Shown here: piece by piece, positions 27,804-36,202 of the stretch
Layout: each line of letters opens with the position of its first letter
Numbering within the stretch: position 1 is the first letter of the stretch
Origin: AC-32 sp963716865
Lineage (GTDB): Bacteria; Actinomycetota; Thermoleophilia; Gaiellales; Gaiellaceae
Length of the DNA: 64,000 bases
Direction: 5' to 3'
Assembly: GCA_963716865.1 (NCBI GenBank)
Contig: CAVQUF010000002.1
Span: forward strand, 142,999-206,998
The notes under the pieces: generated by a model
Database searches by the model: none
Told to the model about the DNA's origin: nothing
Seen by the model: the letters and a program-made list of their open reading frames with translations, nothing else
Translations under genes and position numbers: made by a program

Positions 27804-28559
27804 TCAGAGGCTCCGAAGGGTCTCCGGGTGCTTGCGGACGTAGCGGAGGATGCTCCGCCAGTGCCACAGCGTCCGCCGGGTCAGGAAGCGGTGGTCGGTC
27901 ACTGCCTGATGGTGGTGAATGACGATTGCTTCCGGGACGTACCAGCACTCCCAACCGGCACTGCGCGCGCGGTAGGCGAGGTCGATCTCGTCGCCGTAAA
28001 GCCGGAAGCCCTCGTCGTAGCCGCCGAGCTCGTCCATGGCCTCCCGGCGGAGCAACAGGATCGCGGCCAGGATCCAGTCCGCCTGTGTCGGCTGCTTGGG
28101 CTGCTCGTCGAACAGGTAATGGTCGCGCTGGCGCTCCTGCGGCTTGTAGATGAGGCGCAGCGGCGTCCGGCGGACGAGCGTCCCCGAGACCGTCGGGAAG
28201 CTGCGGCGCGACGGCTGCCACGTTCCGTCTGGGTAGCGAAGCTGCGGTCCGATGATCCCGGCGCGCGGGTGCTCCTCGGCGAACCGGCGCATGATCTCGA
28301 CCGCACCGGGCATCACCTCGGTGTCGGGGTTCGCGGTGATGAAGAAGGGCGCGCTGGTCGCGGCGAAGCCCTTGTTGATGTTTGTCGCCACGCCGAGCGG
28401 CTTCTCGTTGTCGAGGACCACGATGCCGTCTGGGATCGACGGGGGCCGGCCGCCGTTGGCGACGAGGACGAGCTCCTCGACCTGCGGAGCCAGCGACTCG
28501 AGCGCGGTCGTGGGATCGTCGTCGCCCGGCGTCCAGACCACGACCGCCCCGACGCTCAC
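27804..28559 (-). CDS. Family 2 glycosyltransferase (rhamnosyltransferase-like)
   Basis: GT2 enzyme of 251 residues. VGAVVVWTPGDDD at the N terminus replaces the usual VIVNYN start; GFAATSAPFFITANPDTEVMPGAVE contains the D-x-D-like NPDTE site, and LLLRREAMDELGGYDEGFRLYGDEIDLAYRARSAGW is the conserved C-terminal motif of WbbL-type rhamnosyltransferases. The GTG start overlaps the stop of the upstream GT4 gene (GTGA), which fixes the start; a longer frame to 28607 is rejected. It probably uses an NDP-6-deoxyhexose such as the GDP-rhamnose made by gmd/rmd, by inference. Confidence 0.83.
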   Translation of the reverse strand: MSVGAVVVWTPGDDDPTTALESLAPQVEELVLVANGGRPPSIPDGIVVLDNEKPLGVATNINKGFAATSAPFFITANPDTEVMPGAVEIMRRFAEEHPRAGIIGPQLRYPDGTWQPSRRSFPTVSGTLVRRTPLRLIYKPQERQRDHYLFDEQPKQPTQADWILAAILLLRREAMDELGGYDEGFRLYGDEIDLAYRARSAGWECWYVPEAIVIHHHQAVTDHRFLTRRTLWHWRSILRYVRKHPETLRSL

Positions 28560-29602
28560 AGCAACTCCCGGTAGACGTTCAGGGTGCGTCGCGCCGTCTC
28601 GGCCCACGTGAACTGCCGCGCGCGCTCGAGGCCCGCGCCGACGAGCCGCTCCCGGTCCGCGAGCGCGCGCTCGATTCCGCCCGCCAGCTCGACGGGATTT
28701 CCGGGCTCGACCAGGATTGCGGCGTCACCAGCGACCTCGGGAAGGGCGCCCGCGCGCGTGGCCACGACGGGAGTTCCGCACGCCATCGCCTCGAGGACCG
28801 GGAGTCCGAATCCCTCGTGGCGGGACGGGAAGACCAGGCATTCGGCTCCGCGGTACAACGCGGCGAGGTCCTCGCTCGAGACGTGGCCCTTGAACTCGAC
28901 GCGCCCGTCGACGCGGCAGCGCTGTGCTGCCGCCCGGGCCGCGGAGCCCTCGCCCTTGTCCGGGCCGGCGAAGACGAGCCGGAGCTCGTCGGAGTCGAGG
29001 AGCGCGAGCCCCTCGATCGCGGTGACCGGATCCTTGCGCGGCTCGAGCGAGCCGACGACCAGGGCGTACGGCCGGCCGTTCACCTGCGGGCCGTCCGGCC
29101 CGAAGGGCGCTCCGACGCCGTTCGGGACGACGGCGATCCGCTCGGCGGGGATCCCGCGGGAGAGCAGGTCGCGCCTCGTGCTCTCGGAGCCGGTGATCAC
29201 GCGGGCCGCCCGGCGCGCAGCACGCAGGACGAAGGCCCGGAAGACCAGCCGGTCGCGCAGGCCCATCCACTGGGGCTCGTCCTCGAACGCGAGGTCGTGC
29301 ACCGTGACGACGGCCGGGCACGGGCAGGCGGGCGGTATGGCGTGCTGGAAGTGAGCCACCTGCGGCCGGAGTCGCCGGAGGAGGGGAGGGAGCCGAAGGC
29401 CCGCGCGGAGGAGCTGGTGGCGGGCCGGCAGCTCGACCGGCTCGATGCCCTCGGGCACGAGCTCCGGGTGCCGCGTGATCGCGGCGATGCGGAGGTCCTC
29501 AGCGCGGCCGGCGAGCTCGCGCAGCAGCTCGCGGACGTACGTCTCGTTCCCGGTTCGCTGCCGTCCCAGGGCATCGGCGTCGATCGCGACAAGCGGTCTC
29601 AT
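28556..29602 (-). CDS. Family 4 glycosyltransferase
   Basis: GT-B enzyme of 348 residues starting MRPLVAIDADALG. Signatures include VTVHDLAFEDEP near 105, ALVVGSLEPRKDPVTAI near 183, and FPSRHEGFGLPVLEAMACGTPVVATRAGALPEVAGDAA, the full E-x7-E motif of mannosyltransferase-like GT4 enzymes. The ATG overlaps the upstream stop (ATGA); the in-frame extension to 29698 is not needed. One of four consecutive glycosyltransferase genes linked by 4-base overlaps between 27.8 and 31.9 kb. Confidence 0.87.
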   Translation of the reverse strand: MRPLVAIDADALGRQRTGNETYVRELLRELAGRAEDLRIAAITRHPELVPEGIEPVELPARHQLLRAGLRLPPLLRRLRPQVAHFQHAIPPACPCPAVVTVHDLAFEDEPQWMGLRDRLVFRAFVLRAARRAARVITGSESTRRDLLSRGIPAERIAVVPNGVGAPFGPDGPQVNGRPYALVVGSLEPRKDPVTAIEGLALLDSDELRLVFAGPDKGEGSAARAAAQRCRVDGRVEFKGHVSSEDLAALYRGAECLVFPSRHEGFGLPVLEAMACGTPVVATRAGALPEVAGDAAILVEPGNPVELAGGIERALADRERLVGAGLERARQFTWAETARRTLNVYRELL

Positions 29603-30876
29603 GTCGGGGAATCGTGAACGACGTCGCGCACGCCTGTGTCCCGCGGCTCGAGCAGCAGCTCGACCATTCGCCGGACACTCGTCTCCCAGTCGAGCCACCG
29701 GAACTCGGGAGCTGCCTGTTCGCGCTCTTGGCGTTCGGCGATCTGGGCGGCGAGATCCTCGGCGCTCTGCGGATCGAAGTACACGGCGCTCGTGCCGACG
29801 ATCTCCTCGTGCAGCGGCGTCCGGCTGGCGAAGACCGGCAGCGAATGGTGCAGCGCTTCGACCGTCGGCAGGTCGAATCCCTCCGCGACCGACGGCGCGA
29901 TCAGGGCCTTCGCGTTTCGGTAGCAGAACGAGAGCGCGTCGTCGTCGGCATCGTCGACGAGGAACAGGCGGGAGCCCCAGCTCGTCGATGCCCTCATCTC
30001 GCGCACGAGCGGGTCGGACAGCGGCGTGAGCGAGCCGATGAAGCAGAGCGTCGCTTCGGAGCCTCGCCGCCAGAGCAGCTCGAAGGCGCGAAGGACGAGC
30101 GTGTGGTTCTTCCGCGGCTCGAGCGCGCCGACCACGAGGTACGGCTCGGCCGCCGTGATTCGCTCGAGGTCCTCGCGTACCCGAGCGGGCCCGGCGCTTG
30201 CTGCTTCGAAGTCGGCGCCCAGGTACGTGGTTGCGGCCTCGAAGTCGATTCCGAGGCGCGCGGCGTACTGCTCGACTCCCTTCCGCGTCGTGTCCGAGAT
30301 CGCCAGGCCGAAGTCGGCAACGGACAAGAGGGCGTCGAGCCAGCGCCGAAACTGGGCCACATACTCGTCGCTCAGATACTCCGGGTGGCTGACCGGGATC
30401 AGGTCGTAGAAGAGAGGCACGATCCGCGCCTCCTGGCGGTGGGGCTCGCGCAGCGAGTCGACGTACGCGGGAGGTAGGACCCAGGTCGCGTCCGGGCAGA
30501 AGAGCACGTCGCCGGGGCCGAAGCGGACGGCGGGTCGGTTCTTCAGGAGGTTCTGCCTCCGCCGCTCTTTGACCCGGCGATAGGTCTTGCGCAGGAGTCG
30601 TCGGGCGGAGGAAAGGCCTGCCCTTTCGAGGCGTCGGTTTGTGCCGAGCTTCATCCTGTCGAGCCGCGGGGCGGCGCTTCGCCGCTCCGCCACCGAGGGA
30701 ATTAGCCGGAAGGAGCCGTCACCCGACCAGGCGACCGCCTCGCAAACCACCCTGAAGCCGCTGCACACGGCCGGCGCGTGCTCCAGCACCTTCATGACGA
30801 CCCGATCCACCCCCCGGCGCGGGTTGCCGCGGTCGACGTGTGAGCAGTCGATGAAGAGGCGCGTCGGCTGGGTCAC
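29599..30876 (-). CDS. Family 4 glycosyltransferase
   Basis: GT-B enzyme of 425 residues, longer than its neighbours because of an insert around 90-125 rich in arginine (a possible membrane-association patch). Donor-domain motifs are PYLVVGALEPRKNHTLVLRAF and LIAPSVAEGFDLPTVEALHHSLPVFASRTPLHEEIVG. The GTG start overlaps the upstream stop (GTGA). The N terminus TRLFIDCSHVDRGNPRRGVDRVV matches the GT4 subgroup acting in O-antigen-like pathways. Sugar specificity unknown. Confidence 0.85.
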   Translation of the reverse strand: MTQPTRLFIDCSHVDRGNPRRGVDRVVMKVLEHAPAVCSGFRVVCEAVAWSGDGSFRLIPSVAERRSAAPRLDRMKLGTNRRLERAGLSSARRLLRKTYRRVKERRRQNLLKNRPAVRFGPGDVLFCPDATWVLPPAYVDSLREPHRQEARIVPLFYDLIPVSHPEYLSDEYVAQFRRWLDALLSVADFGLAISDTTRKGVEQYAARLGIDFEAATTYLGADFEAASAGPARVREDLERITAAEPYLVVGALEPRKNHTLVLRAFELLWRRGSEATLCFIGSLTPLSDPLVREMRASTSWGSRLFLVDDADDDALSFCYRNAKALIAPSVAEGFDLPTVEALHHSLPVFASRTPLHEEIVGTSAVYFDPQSAEDLAAQIAERQEREQAAPEFRWLDWETSVRRMVELLLEPRDTGVRDVVHDSPT

Positions 30877-31880
30877 GCGGCGACCTCGCGGTACACGTCG
30901 AGGGTCGCCTCCGCAGCCCGCTGCCAATCGTACGCGGCCGCCCGCTCCAGGCCCCGGTTATGGAGCTCGTCGCGCCGCTCGATCGCCTCCGTCAGGCCGG
31001 CGGCGATCGCATCAGGGTCCAGCGGGTCGACCGGCACGCTCGCCTGCGCGGCGAACTCGGTGAAGGGCGGACGGTTCGACGTCACGACGGGCGTGCCGCA
31101 GGCCATCGCCTCGAGCACGGGCAGGCCGAACCCCTCGTAGAGCGAGACGTACGCGGCACAGCGGGCGCCGCGGTAGAGCCGCGCGAGCTCATCATCCGAC
31201 ACCTCGCCCAGCCAGCGAACCCGCTCGCCGTCGACCCGCACGTCTCCCCAGCCTCGGGCGCCGACGAGCCGCAGCTCGCAGCCGTCGAGGCTTGCCCGGT
31301 GGAACGCCTCGACGAGACGAGGAAGGTTCTTCCGCGGCTCGAGGGTGGAGACGGCCAGCACAAAGTTGCCCTCCGTCGCCGGGCCGTTGGGCACGAAGGG
31401 CTCTCCGACACCGTGCGGGATCACATGCACCTTCTCCTCGGGCACTTCTAGGAGCTCGACGAGCTCGCAGCGAGTGAACTCGGAGAAGGTGACGATTCTC
31501 GCCGCCGCCCGGGCAACGTGTGGCAGCGCAAAAGCGCTGTAGTGCCGACTCCAGCGGTTGAACGCCTCCGGGTGTCTCAGGACAGCGAGATCGTGGAACG
31601 AGACCACGAGCGGGACGGATGAGTGAAACGGCGCACGAAAGGTCGGGCAGTGGAGGACGTCGAGGCCGTCGCGCCTCGCGCGCACAGGCAGCGCGGCCAG
31701 GTACCAGCCGACGTCCCGCACCGGAACGAGAGCCCGGCTGTTCCCGCCGAGCCGGTAGCGGCGCAGCTCGAGCGCCGGCTCATGCTCGAGCTCGGCGACC
31801 AAAGACGAGATGTAGCGCGCTGTGCCCGCCCTCGTCTGCGCGAGCGGCGAGACGTCGATGCCCACGCGAAGGCCGGCCAT
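30873..31880 (-). CDS. Family 4 glycosyltransferase
   Basis: GT-B enzyme of about 335 residues beginning MAGLRVGIDVSPLAQTRAGTARY, typical of the mannosyl/rhamnosyl GT4 group. Motifs: VSFHDLAVLRHPEAFNRWS, FVLAVSTLEPRKNLPRLVEAF, and YVSLYEGFGLPVLEAMACGTPVVTSNRPPFTEFA. It is the first gene of the minus-strand glycosyltransferase series and is divergent from the ABC exporter genes. An ATG six codons earlier (31898) is equally possible; neither has a clear ribosome-binding site. Confidence 0.87.
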   Translation of the reverse strand: MAGLRVGIDVSPLAQTRAGTARYISSLVAELEHEPALELRRYRLGGNSRALVPVRDVGWYLAALPVRARRDGLDVLHCPTFRAPFHSSVPLVVSFHDLAVLRHPEAFNRWSRHYSAFALPHVARAAARIVTFSEFTRCELVELLEVPEEKVHVIPHGVGEPFVPNGPATEGNFVLAVSTLEPRKNLPRLVEAFHRASLDGCELRLVGARGWGDVRVDGERVRWLGEVSDDELARLYRGARCAAYVSLYEGFGLPVLEAMACGTPVVTSNRPPFTEFAAQASVPVDPLDPDAIAAGLTEAIERRDELHNRGLERAAAYDWQRAAEATLDVYREVAA

Positions 31881-31911
31881 TCGCGGGTCAGTATGCATCG
31901 GAACGGCTGAG

Positions 31912-31917
31912 TATCCT
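31912..31917 (+). promoter_or_regulatory. Leaderless-type -10 (TATCCT) for the ABC exporter operon
   Basis: TATCCT is followed by 7 bases and the GTG at 31925, with no ribosome-binding site. It lies in the 44-base gap between the divergent GT4 gene and the exporter. Confidence 0.55.
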
Positions 31918-31924
31918 GCGCGGC

Positions 31925-32755
31925 GTGGCCGTCAACGTCGGCACTCGAACAGCTTCGCTGCCCACGCTGGGCTGGCTGACCCAGTACAGCGAGCTCCTGC
32001 GCACGCTCTTCCGGCGCGAGCTGCGGGCGCGCTACAAGGGCTCGGCCCTCGGCGTCGTCTGGTCGGTCATCTACCCGCTCGCGATGATGGCCGTCTACAC
32101 CCTAGTCTTCTCCGTGCTCTGGAAGACGGCCGGGGCCATCCCGCACTACGCGCTCTTCGTCCTGGCCGGGCTCACCGTGTGGGTGTTCTTCCAGGGAGCG
32201 GTGCAGCTCGCCACCGCGTCGCTCCTCGCCAACGCGGACCTGATCAAGAAGATCTGGTTCCCGCGCGAGCTCGTCCCCGCGGCCACGGTGCTCGCCCAGG
32301 GCACGTCGGCGGTGGTCATGCTCGCCATCTTGATCGTGGCCGACCTGATCGTCGTGCCCGGGACCGCCCGCACGATGATCCTCGTCGTCCCGTTCTCGGC
32401 GGCGCTGCTCTGCCTCGTGCTCGGCTTCGCCTGGCTGCTGTCCGTTGCGAACGTCTTCTTCCGCGACGTTGGCCACCTGCTCAGCGTCGTCTTCCTGCCC
32501 TGGTTCTTCCTGACGCCGGTCCTGTACAGCCTCCCGCAGCTGCCGGCCGCCTCGTCGCATCCCTGGCTGATCCACCTGCTCCAGTACGGGAACCCGGTCA
32601 CGCCGTACGTGGAGGGCATCCGCGGGGCGGTCCTCCAGGCGAACGTGGTGGCCGCTCCCCTGCTCGTCTACATCTTCGTCGTCGGCCCGGCGCTGGCGCT
32701 CGTCGGCCTCTGGGTCGTCCAGCGCTACGAGGACGAGCTGGCGGTAGAGCTCTGA
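31925..32755 (+). CDS. wzm: ABC-2 permease for polysaccharide export (Wzm/TagG type)
   Basis: A 276-residue membrane protein with six predicted helices between about 45 and 270. The start region LLRTLFRRELRARYKGSALGVVWSVIYPLAMMAVYTLVFS and the later NPVTPYVEGIRGAV are the Wzm/RfbA/TagG signatures. It forms the channel through which lipid-linked polysaccharide crosses the membrane, driven by the next gene's ATPase. The GTG start gives the normal family length; the long upstream extension of this frame is antisense to the GT4 gene. The ATPase gene begins one base after the stop. Confidence 0.9.
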   Translation: MAVNVGTRTASLPTLGWLTQYSELLRTLFRRELRARYKGSALGVVWSVIYPLAMMAVYTLVFSVLWKTAGAIPHYALFVLAGLTVWVFFQGAVQLATASLLANADLIKKIWFPRELVPAATVLAQGTSAVVMLAILIVADLIVVPGTARTMILVVPFSAALLCLVLGFAWLLSVANVFFRDVGHLLSVVFLPWFFLTPVLYSLPQLPAASSHPWLIHLLQYGNPVTPYVEGIRGAVLQANVVAAPLLVYIFVVGPALALVGLWVVQRYEDELAVEL

Positions 32756-32756
32756 C

Positions 32757-34004
32757 GTGAGCGTCCAGACCGGGGTGGCCGACGGCGAGATCCGCGGACG
32801 CGGGCTCGGCCGCGTCTTCCAGATCAGGCTTACGAAGAGCCGCTCGCTCAAGGAGACGATCCTGCGCCGGGAGCTACCGCGGACGCGTGAGCTCAGGGCG
32901 CTGCAGGACGTCGACGTCCACGTCGACCCGGGCGAGGCCTTCGGCATCGTCGGTCCCAACGGCTCCGGCAAGTCGACGCTGCTGAAGCTGATCGCAGGGA
33001 TCTTCGCCCCGACGACGGGCGAGCTCGAGGTCGGTGGCCGCGTGGGCTCGATGATCGAGCTCGGCGCCGGCTTCCACCCGGAGTTCACGGGCGTCGAGAA
33101 CGTCTACCTGAACGCCGCCATCTACGGGCTCAAGCGGAGCTACGTCGACGAGCACCTCGATGAGATCATCAGGTTCGCCGAGCTCGAGGCCTTCGCCGAC
33201 GTGCCGGTGCGCGCGTACTCCTCCGGGATGTACATGCGCCTCGGCTTCTCCGTCGCGATGCACATCAACCCGAACGTGCTCCTGCTCGACGAGGTGCTCG
33301 CCGTCGGCGACGAGGGCTTCCAGCAGAAGTGCTTCGTGAAGATCGGGGAGTTCAAGCAGCGTGGCGGGACGATCGTGTTCGTCTCCCACGACCCGGGCGC
33401 CGTCGAGCGGGTCTGCGACCGCGCGATCATGCTCGAGGAGGGACGGGTAGTCGAGGAGGGTCCGGCGGGGGAGGTCGTGCGCGCCTACCACCGCCGCCTC
33501 GTGCGCAGCCCTGCCGAGACCCTGGGCGCGCGGGACGGCGACTCCTTCGGGCCGTGCCGCGTCCACGAGGTGCGCGCGGTGTCGGGCGACGGCGAGATCC
33601 GCGACCGCTTCACGGAGGGGGAGCCGATGACGCTCGAGCTCTGGCTCTACTCGGAGGAGGGGATCGACGGTGCCCGCGTCACGGTCGGCATCCGCGACGG
33701 CGGCGGAACGCCGGTCGGCTCACAGGCGGTCGAGGACGTGCGGCTGCGCCCGGAGCGGCTCGAGCTGCTCCGCCTCCACTTCCCCGGGCTGCCGATGCGC
33801 GAGGGCCGCTTCTTCGTCGACGTCGGCGTCGCGGGGCCCGACCACCGCGAGCTGGCGCTCGTGGAGCGCGCGCTCGAGCTGAGCGTCTTCGGCCAGGACG
33901 CAGCCGGGGCGGGACCGATCCGGCTCGGCGGCTCGTGGGAGCTGCCGAACCCCGCTCTGGACGGTGCCCCGGAGGCGACGGGCGCAGGCCCGCCCGGTGG
34001 CTAG
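32757..34004 (+). CDS. wzt: ABC ATPase of polysaccharide export with C-terminal recognition domain (Wzt)
   Basis: A 415-residue ATPase. Walker A is GPNGSGKST (near 64-72), the signature is SSGMYMRLGFS with Met in place of Gln, Walker B is VLLLDEVLAVGDE, and the switch His is in VSHD. The IGxxSxxG-like region MIELGAGFHPEFTGVENVYLNAAIYGL is the polysaccharide-exporter form. Beyond about 260 it carries a beta-sandwich domain of about 140 residues. In E. coli O9a Wzt this domain binds the methyl-phosphate-capped end of the chain and is needed for export. The presence of capping-type methyltransferases in this locus fits that mechanism. Confidence 0.9.
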   Translation: MSVQTGVADGEIRGRGLGRVFQIRLTKSRSLKETILRRELPRTRELRALQDVDVHVDPGEAFGIVGPNGSGKSTLLKLIAGIFAPTTGELEVGGRVGSMIELGAGFHPEFTGVENVYLNAAIYGLKRSYVDEHLDEIIRFAELEAFADVPVRAYSSGMYMRLGFSVAMHINPNVLLLDEVLAVGDEGFQQKCFVKIGEFKQRGGTIVFVSHDPGAVERVCDRAIMLEEGRVVEEGPAGEVVRAYHRRLVRSPAETLGARDGDSFGPCRVHEVRAVSGDGEIRDRFTEGEPMTLELWLYSEEGIDGARVTVGIRDGGGTPVGSQAVEDVRLRPERLELLRLHFPGLPMREGRFFVDVGVAGPDHRELALVERALELSVFGQDAAGAGPIRLGGSWELPNPALDGAPEATGAGPPGG

Positions 34005-34007
34005 GCT
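34002..34007 (+). promoter_or_regulatory. Leaderless-type -10 (TAGGCT) for hemE
   Basis: TAGGCT includes the TAG stop of wzt and is followed by 6 bases and the hemE GTG at 34014. The heme genes can thus be transcribed apart from the exporter. Confidence 0.55.
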
Positions 34008-34013
34008 GCGTTC

Positions 34014-35042
34014 GTGACGGAGCCGCTTCTCGTGCGCGCCGCGCGCCGTGCGCCGGTCGAGCGGACGCCAGTCTGGTTCATGCGCCAGGCCGGTCGTTCG
34101 CTGCCCGAGTACCGCGAGCTGCGCAAGCAGTACGGCCTCTTCGAGGTCTGCCGCCAGCCGGAGCTCTGCGCCGAGGTGACGCTCCAGCCCGTGCGCGCCC
34201 ACGGGGTCGACGCGGCGGTGATGTTCGCGGACATCATGCTCCCGGTCCTCGGGATGGGCATCGACGTCGACCTGGTCGAGAACGTCGGGCCCGTCGTGGC
34301 GGAACCCGTGCGGACGATGGCCGATGTTGAGCGCCTGCGCGTCCCGGAGCCCGCCGGGTCGGTTCCGTTCGTGCTCGAGGCCGTGCGGCTCGTGCGCGAG
34401 GCGCTGCGGGAGGATCAGGCGGTCGTCGGCTTCGCCGGCGGGCCGTTCACCGTCGCCGGGTACCTGATCGAGGGAAAACCCACGCGCGAGTTCAAGCTGA
34501 CGAAGGCGTGCATGTACGGGGAGCCCGAGGTCTGGCACACGCTGATGGAAAAGCTCACGGAGACGTTCGCGCTCTACGTCGCCGCGTGCGTCTCGGCCGG
34601 AGCCGACCTGATCCAGCTCTTCGACTCGTGGGTCGGAGCGCTCTCGGTCGATGACTACCGCGAGTTCGCCGCGCCGTACTCGGAGCGCGTGCTCGCGGCC
34701 GTCGACGTGCCCACAATCCATTTCGCGACCGGCGACGCGCATCTGCTCGAAGAGCGCGCCGCCGCGGGCGGCGACGTGATCGGGGTCGACTGGCGCGTGC
34801 CGCTCGACGTCGCGTGGGAGCGCGTCGGCCACGACCGCGGCATCCAGGGAAACCTCGACGGCGCCGTCCTGCTCGGGCCGTGGGAGCGTGTCGAGGCCGG
34901 CGCCGAGGACGTGCTGCGGCGGGCCGGGGGCCGGCCGGGCCACATCTTCAACCTCGGCCACGGGGTCGTGCCCGAGACGGACCCCGCCGATCTCCGCCGC
35001 CTGACCGAGCTCGTGCACGAGCGCACCCTGGTGACCGTTTGA
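34014..35042 (+). CDS. hemE: Uroporphyrinogen decarboxylase
   Basis: Cytoplasmic heme-pathway enzyme converting uroporphyrinogen III to coproporphyrinogen III. The 342-residue protein has both family signatures: PVWFMRQAGRSLPEYR at about 20-35 with the substrate-binding Arg residues, and GFAGGPFTVAGYL near 140. The catalytic Asp is in the MFADIMLPVLGMG stretch. GTG start, with a leaderless-type promoter. Its stop overlaps the ferrochelatase TTG start (TTGA), so the two are coupled. Confidence 0.94.
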   Translation: MTEPLLVRAARRAPVERTPVWFMRQAGRSLPEYRELRKQYGLFEVCRQPELCAEVTLQPVRAHGVDAAVMFADIMLPVLGMGIDVDLVENVGPVVAEPVRTMADVERLRVPEPAGSVPFVLEAVRLVREALREDQAVVGFAGGPFTVAGYLIEGKPTREFKLTKACMYGEPEVWHTLMEKLTETFALYVAACVSAGADLIQLFDSWVGALSVDDYREFAAPYSERVLAAVDVPTIHFATGDAHLLEERAAAGGDVIGVDWRVPLDVAWERVGHDRGIQGNLDGAVLLGPWERVEAGAEDVLRRAGGRPGHIFNLGHGVVPETDPADLRRLTELVHERTLVTV

Positions 35043-35920
35043 ACACCGCCGTAGTGCTGATGGCGTACGGAAGCCCTTCGAGCCCGGAGGACGTGCGGCC
35101 CTACCTCGAGGACGTGCGCGGCGGCCGGCCCGTCTCGGACGAGGCCGTGGAGGAGCTGGCAGAGCGCTACCGACGGATCGGCGGCCGCTCGCCGCTCGAC
35201 GAGGTGACCGAGGCCCAGCGGGCAGCGCTGGAGTGCGAGCTCGGGCTGCCGGTCTTCGTCGGGATGAAGCACTGGCGGCCGCGGATCGCCGAGGCGGTCG
35301 AGACCGCGCTGGCGGGCGGCGCGACCCAGATCGTCGGGCTCGTACTCGCGCCGCACTACTCGCGGCTCTCGGTCGGCCAGTACCGCGAGCGGCTCGAGGC
35401 GGCGGTCGCAGGGAGGGCCGAGCTCGTCCTCGTCGAGAGCTGGCACGACTGCCCGGGCTTCGTCGACCTGCTCGCCGACCGGGTTCGCGGCACCGACGCG
35501 TGGGTCGTTTTCACCGCGCACTCGCTTCCCGAACGGATTCTGGCCGAGGGCGACCCCTACCGCGGGCAGCTGCTCGAGACGTCACAGCTGGTGGCCGACC
35601 GCGCCGGGCTCGAGCGCTGGTCGTTCGCCTTCCAGAGCGCGAGCCAGACCGGAGAGCCGTGGCTCGGCCCGGACGTGCTCGAGGAGCTCGAGCGGTTGCG
35701 GGACGCGGGTGTGCGGAAGGTGCTCGTCGCTCCGGTCGGGTTCGTCTCGGACCATCTCGAGATCCTCTGGGATCTGGACGTCGAGGCGCGGGACCACGCC
35801 GACGAGCTCGGGCTGGAGCTGACGCGGATCGAGCTGCCGAACGACGACCCGGCGTTCGTGCGCGCGCTGGCCGGGCTCGTGGAGGAACGGCTCGCCGTTT
35901 CCGGAAGAAGCGCCCCGTGA
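35039..35920 (+). CDS. hemH: Ferrochelatase (protoporphyrin or coproporphyrin type)
   Basis: Inserts Fe2+ into a porphyrin. The 293-residue protein begins NTAVVLMAYGSPSSPEDVRPYLEDV, the family's N-terminal motif; the metal-binding His is in LAPHYSRLSVGQY and the acidic partner in GFVSDHLEILWDLDVE. In many Actinobacteria the homologue acts on coproporphyrin III (CpfC) in the coproporphyrin-dependent pathway, so the exact substrate here is uncertain. The TTG start is supported by the overlap with the hemE stop. No coproporphyrinogen oxidase gene is in the window. Confidence 0.92.
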   Translation: MNTAVVLMAYGSPSSPEDVRPYLEDVRGGRPVSDEAVEELAERYRRIGGRSPLDEVTEAQRAALECELGLPVFVGMKHWRPRIAEAVETALAGGATQIVGLVLAPHYSRLSVGQYRERLEAAVAGRAELVLVESWHDCPGFVDLLADRVRGTDAWVVFTAHSLPERILAEGDPYRGQLLETSQLVADRAGLERWSFAFQSASQTGEPWLGPDVLEELERLRDAGVRKVLVAPVGFVSDHLEILWDLDVEARDHADELGLELTRIELPNDDPAFVRALAGLVEERLAVSGRSAP

Positions 35921-36192
35921 GCTCCCGGAGCTGCCCAGACTGGCCGAAGTTGATGGAGATCGCGCCCAACCTCCAGTTCATGCACTACACGGTCGCCGAG
36001 GCGAAGGTGCCCTCCGAGGCTCTCGCCGAGCTGGTCGGCGTGCCGCTCCAGGCGGTGGCGATCTGCGCCGACCTCGACCACAACGTCTTCAACGCCGTGC
36101 ACACGGATCCGCAGGTCGCGGAGGCCCTGCGCAACACGCACTGGTACGAGCTGCGCGAATGGGCGACCCGCGGCCCCGGCCAGGACACGTAG
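35917..36192 (+). CDS. Small conserved-looking protein with CPDWP motif
   Basis: I do not recognise this protein of up to 91 residues. The GTG overlapping the hemH stop (GTGA) gives the N-terminal sequence SRSCPDWPKLMEIAPNLQF; an internal ATG at 35953 would leave 79 residues and lose the Cys. The body is mixed alpha/beta, with EALAELVGVPLQAVAICADLDHN and a His/Trp-rich end (NTHWYELREWA). Placement between the ferrochelatase and F420 genes, with a 4-base overlap upstream, suggests a role linked to one of these cofactors, which is inference only. Confidence 0.6.
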   Translation: MSSRSCPDWPKLMEIAPNLQFMHYTVAEAKVPSEALAELVGVPLQAVAICADLDHNVFNAVHTDPQVAEALRNTHWYELREWATRGPGQDT

Positions 36193-36195
36193 GCT
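36190..36195 (+). promoter_or_regulatory. Leaderless-type -10 (TAGGCT) for the F420 genes
   Basis: TAGGCT, overlapping the TAG stop of the preceding small gene, is followed by 7 bases and the cofC ATG at 36203. It is identical in sequence to the hemE and 58243 sites. Confidence 0.58.
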
Positions 36196-36202
36196 CCGAG
36201 GC

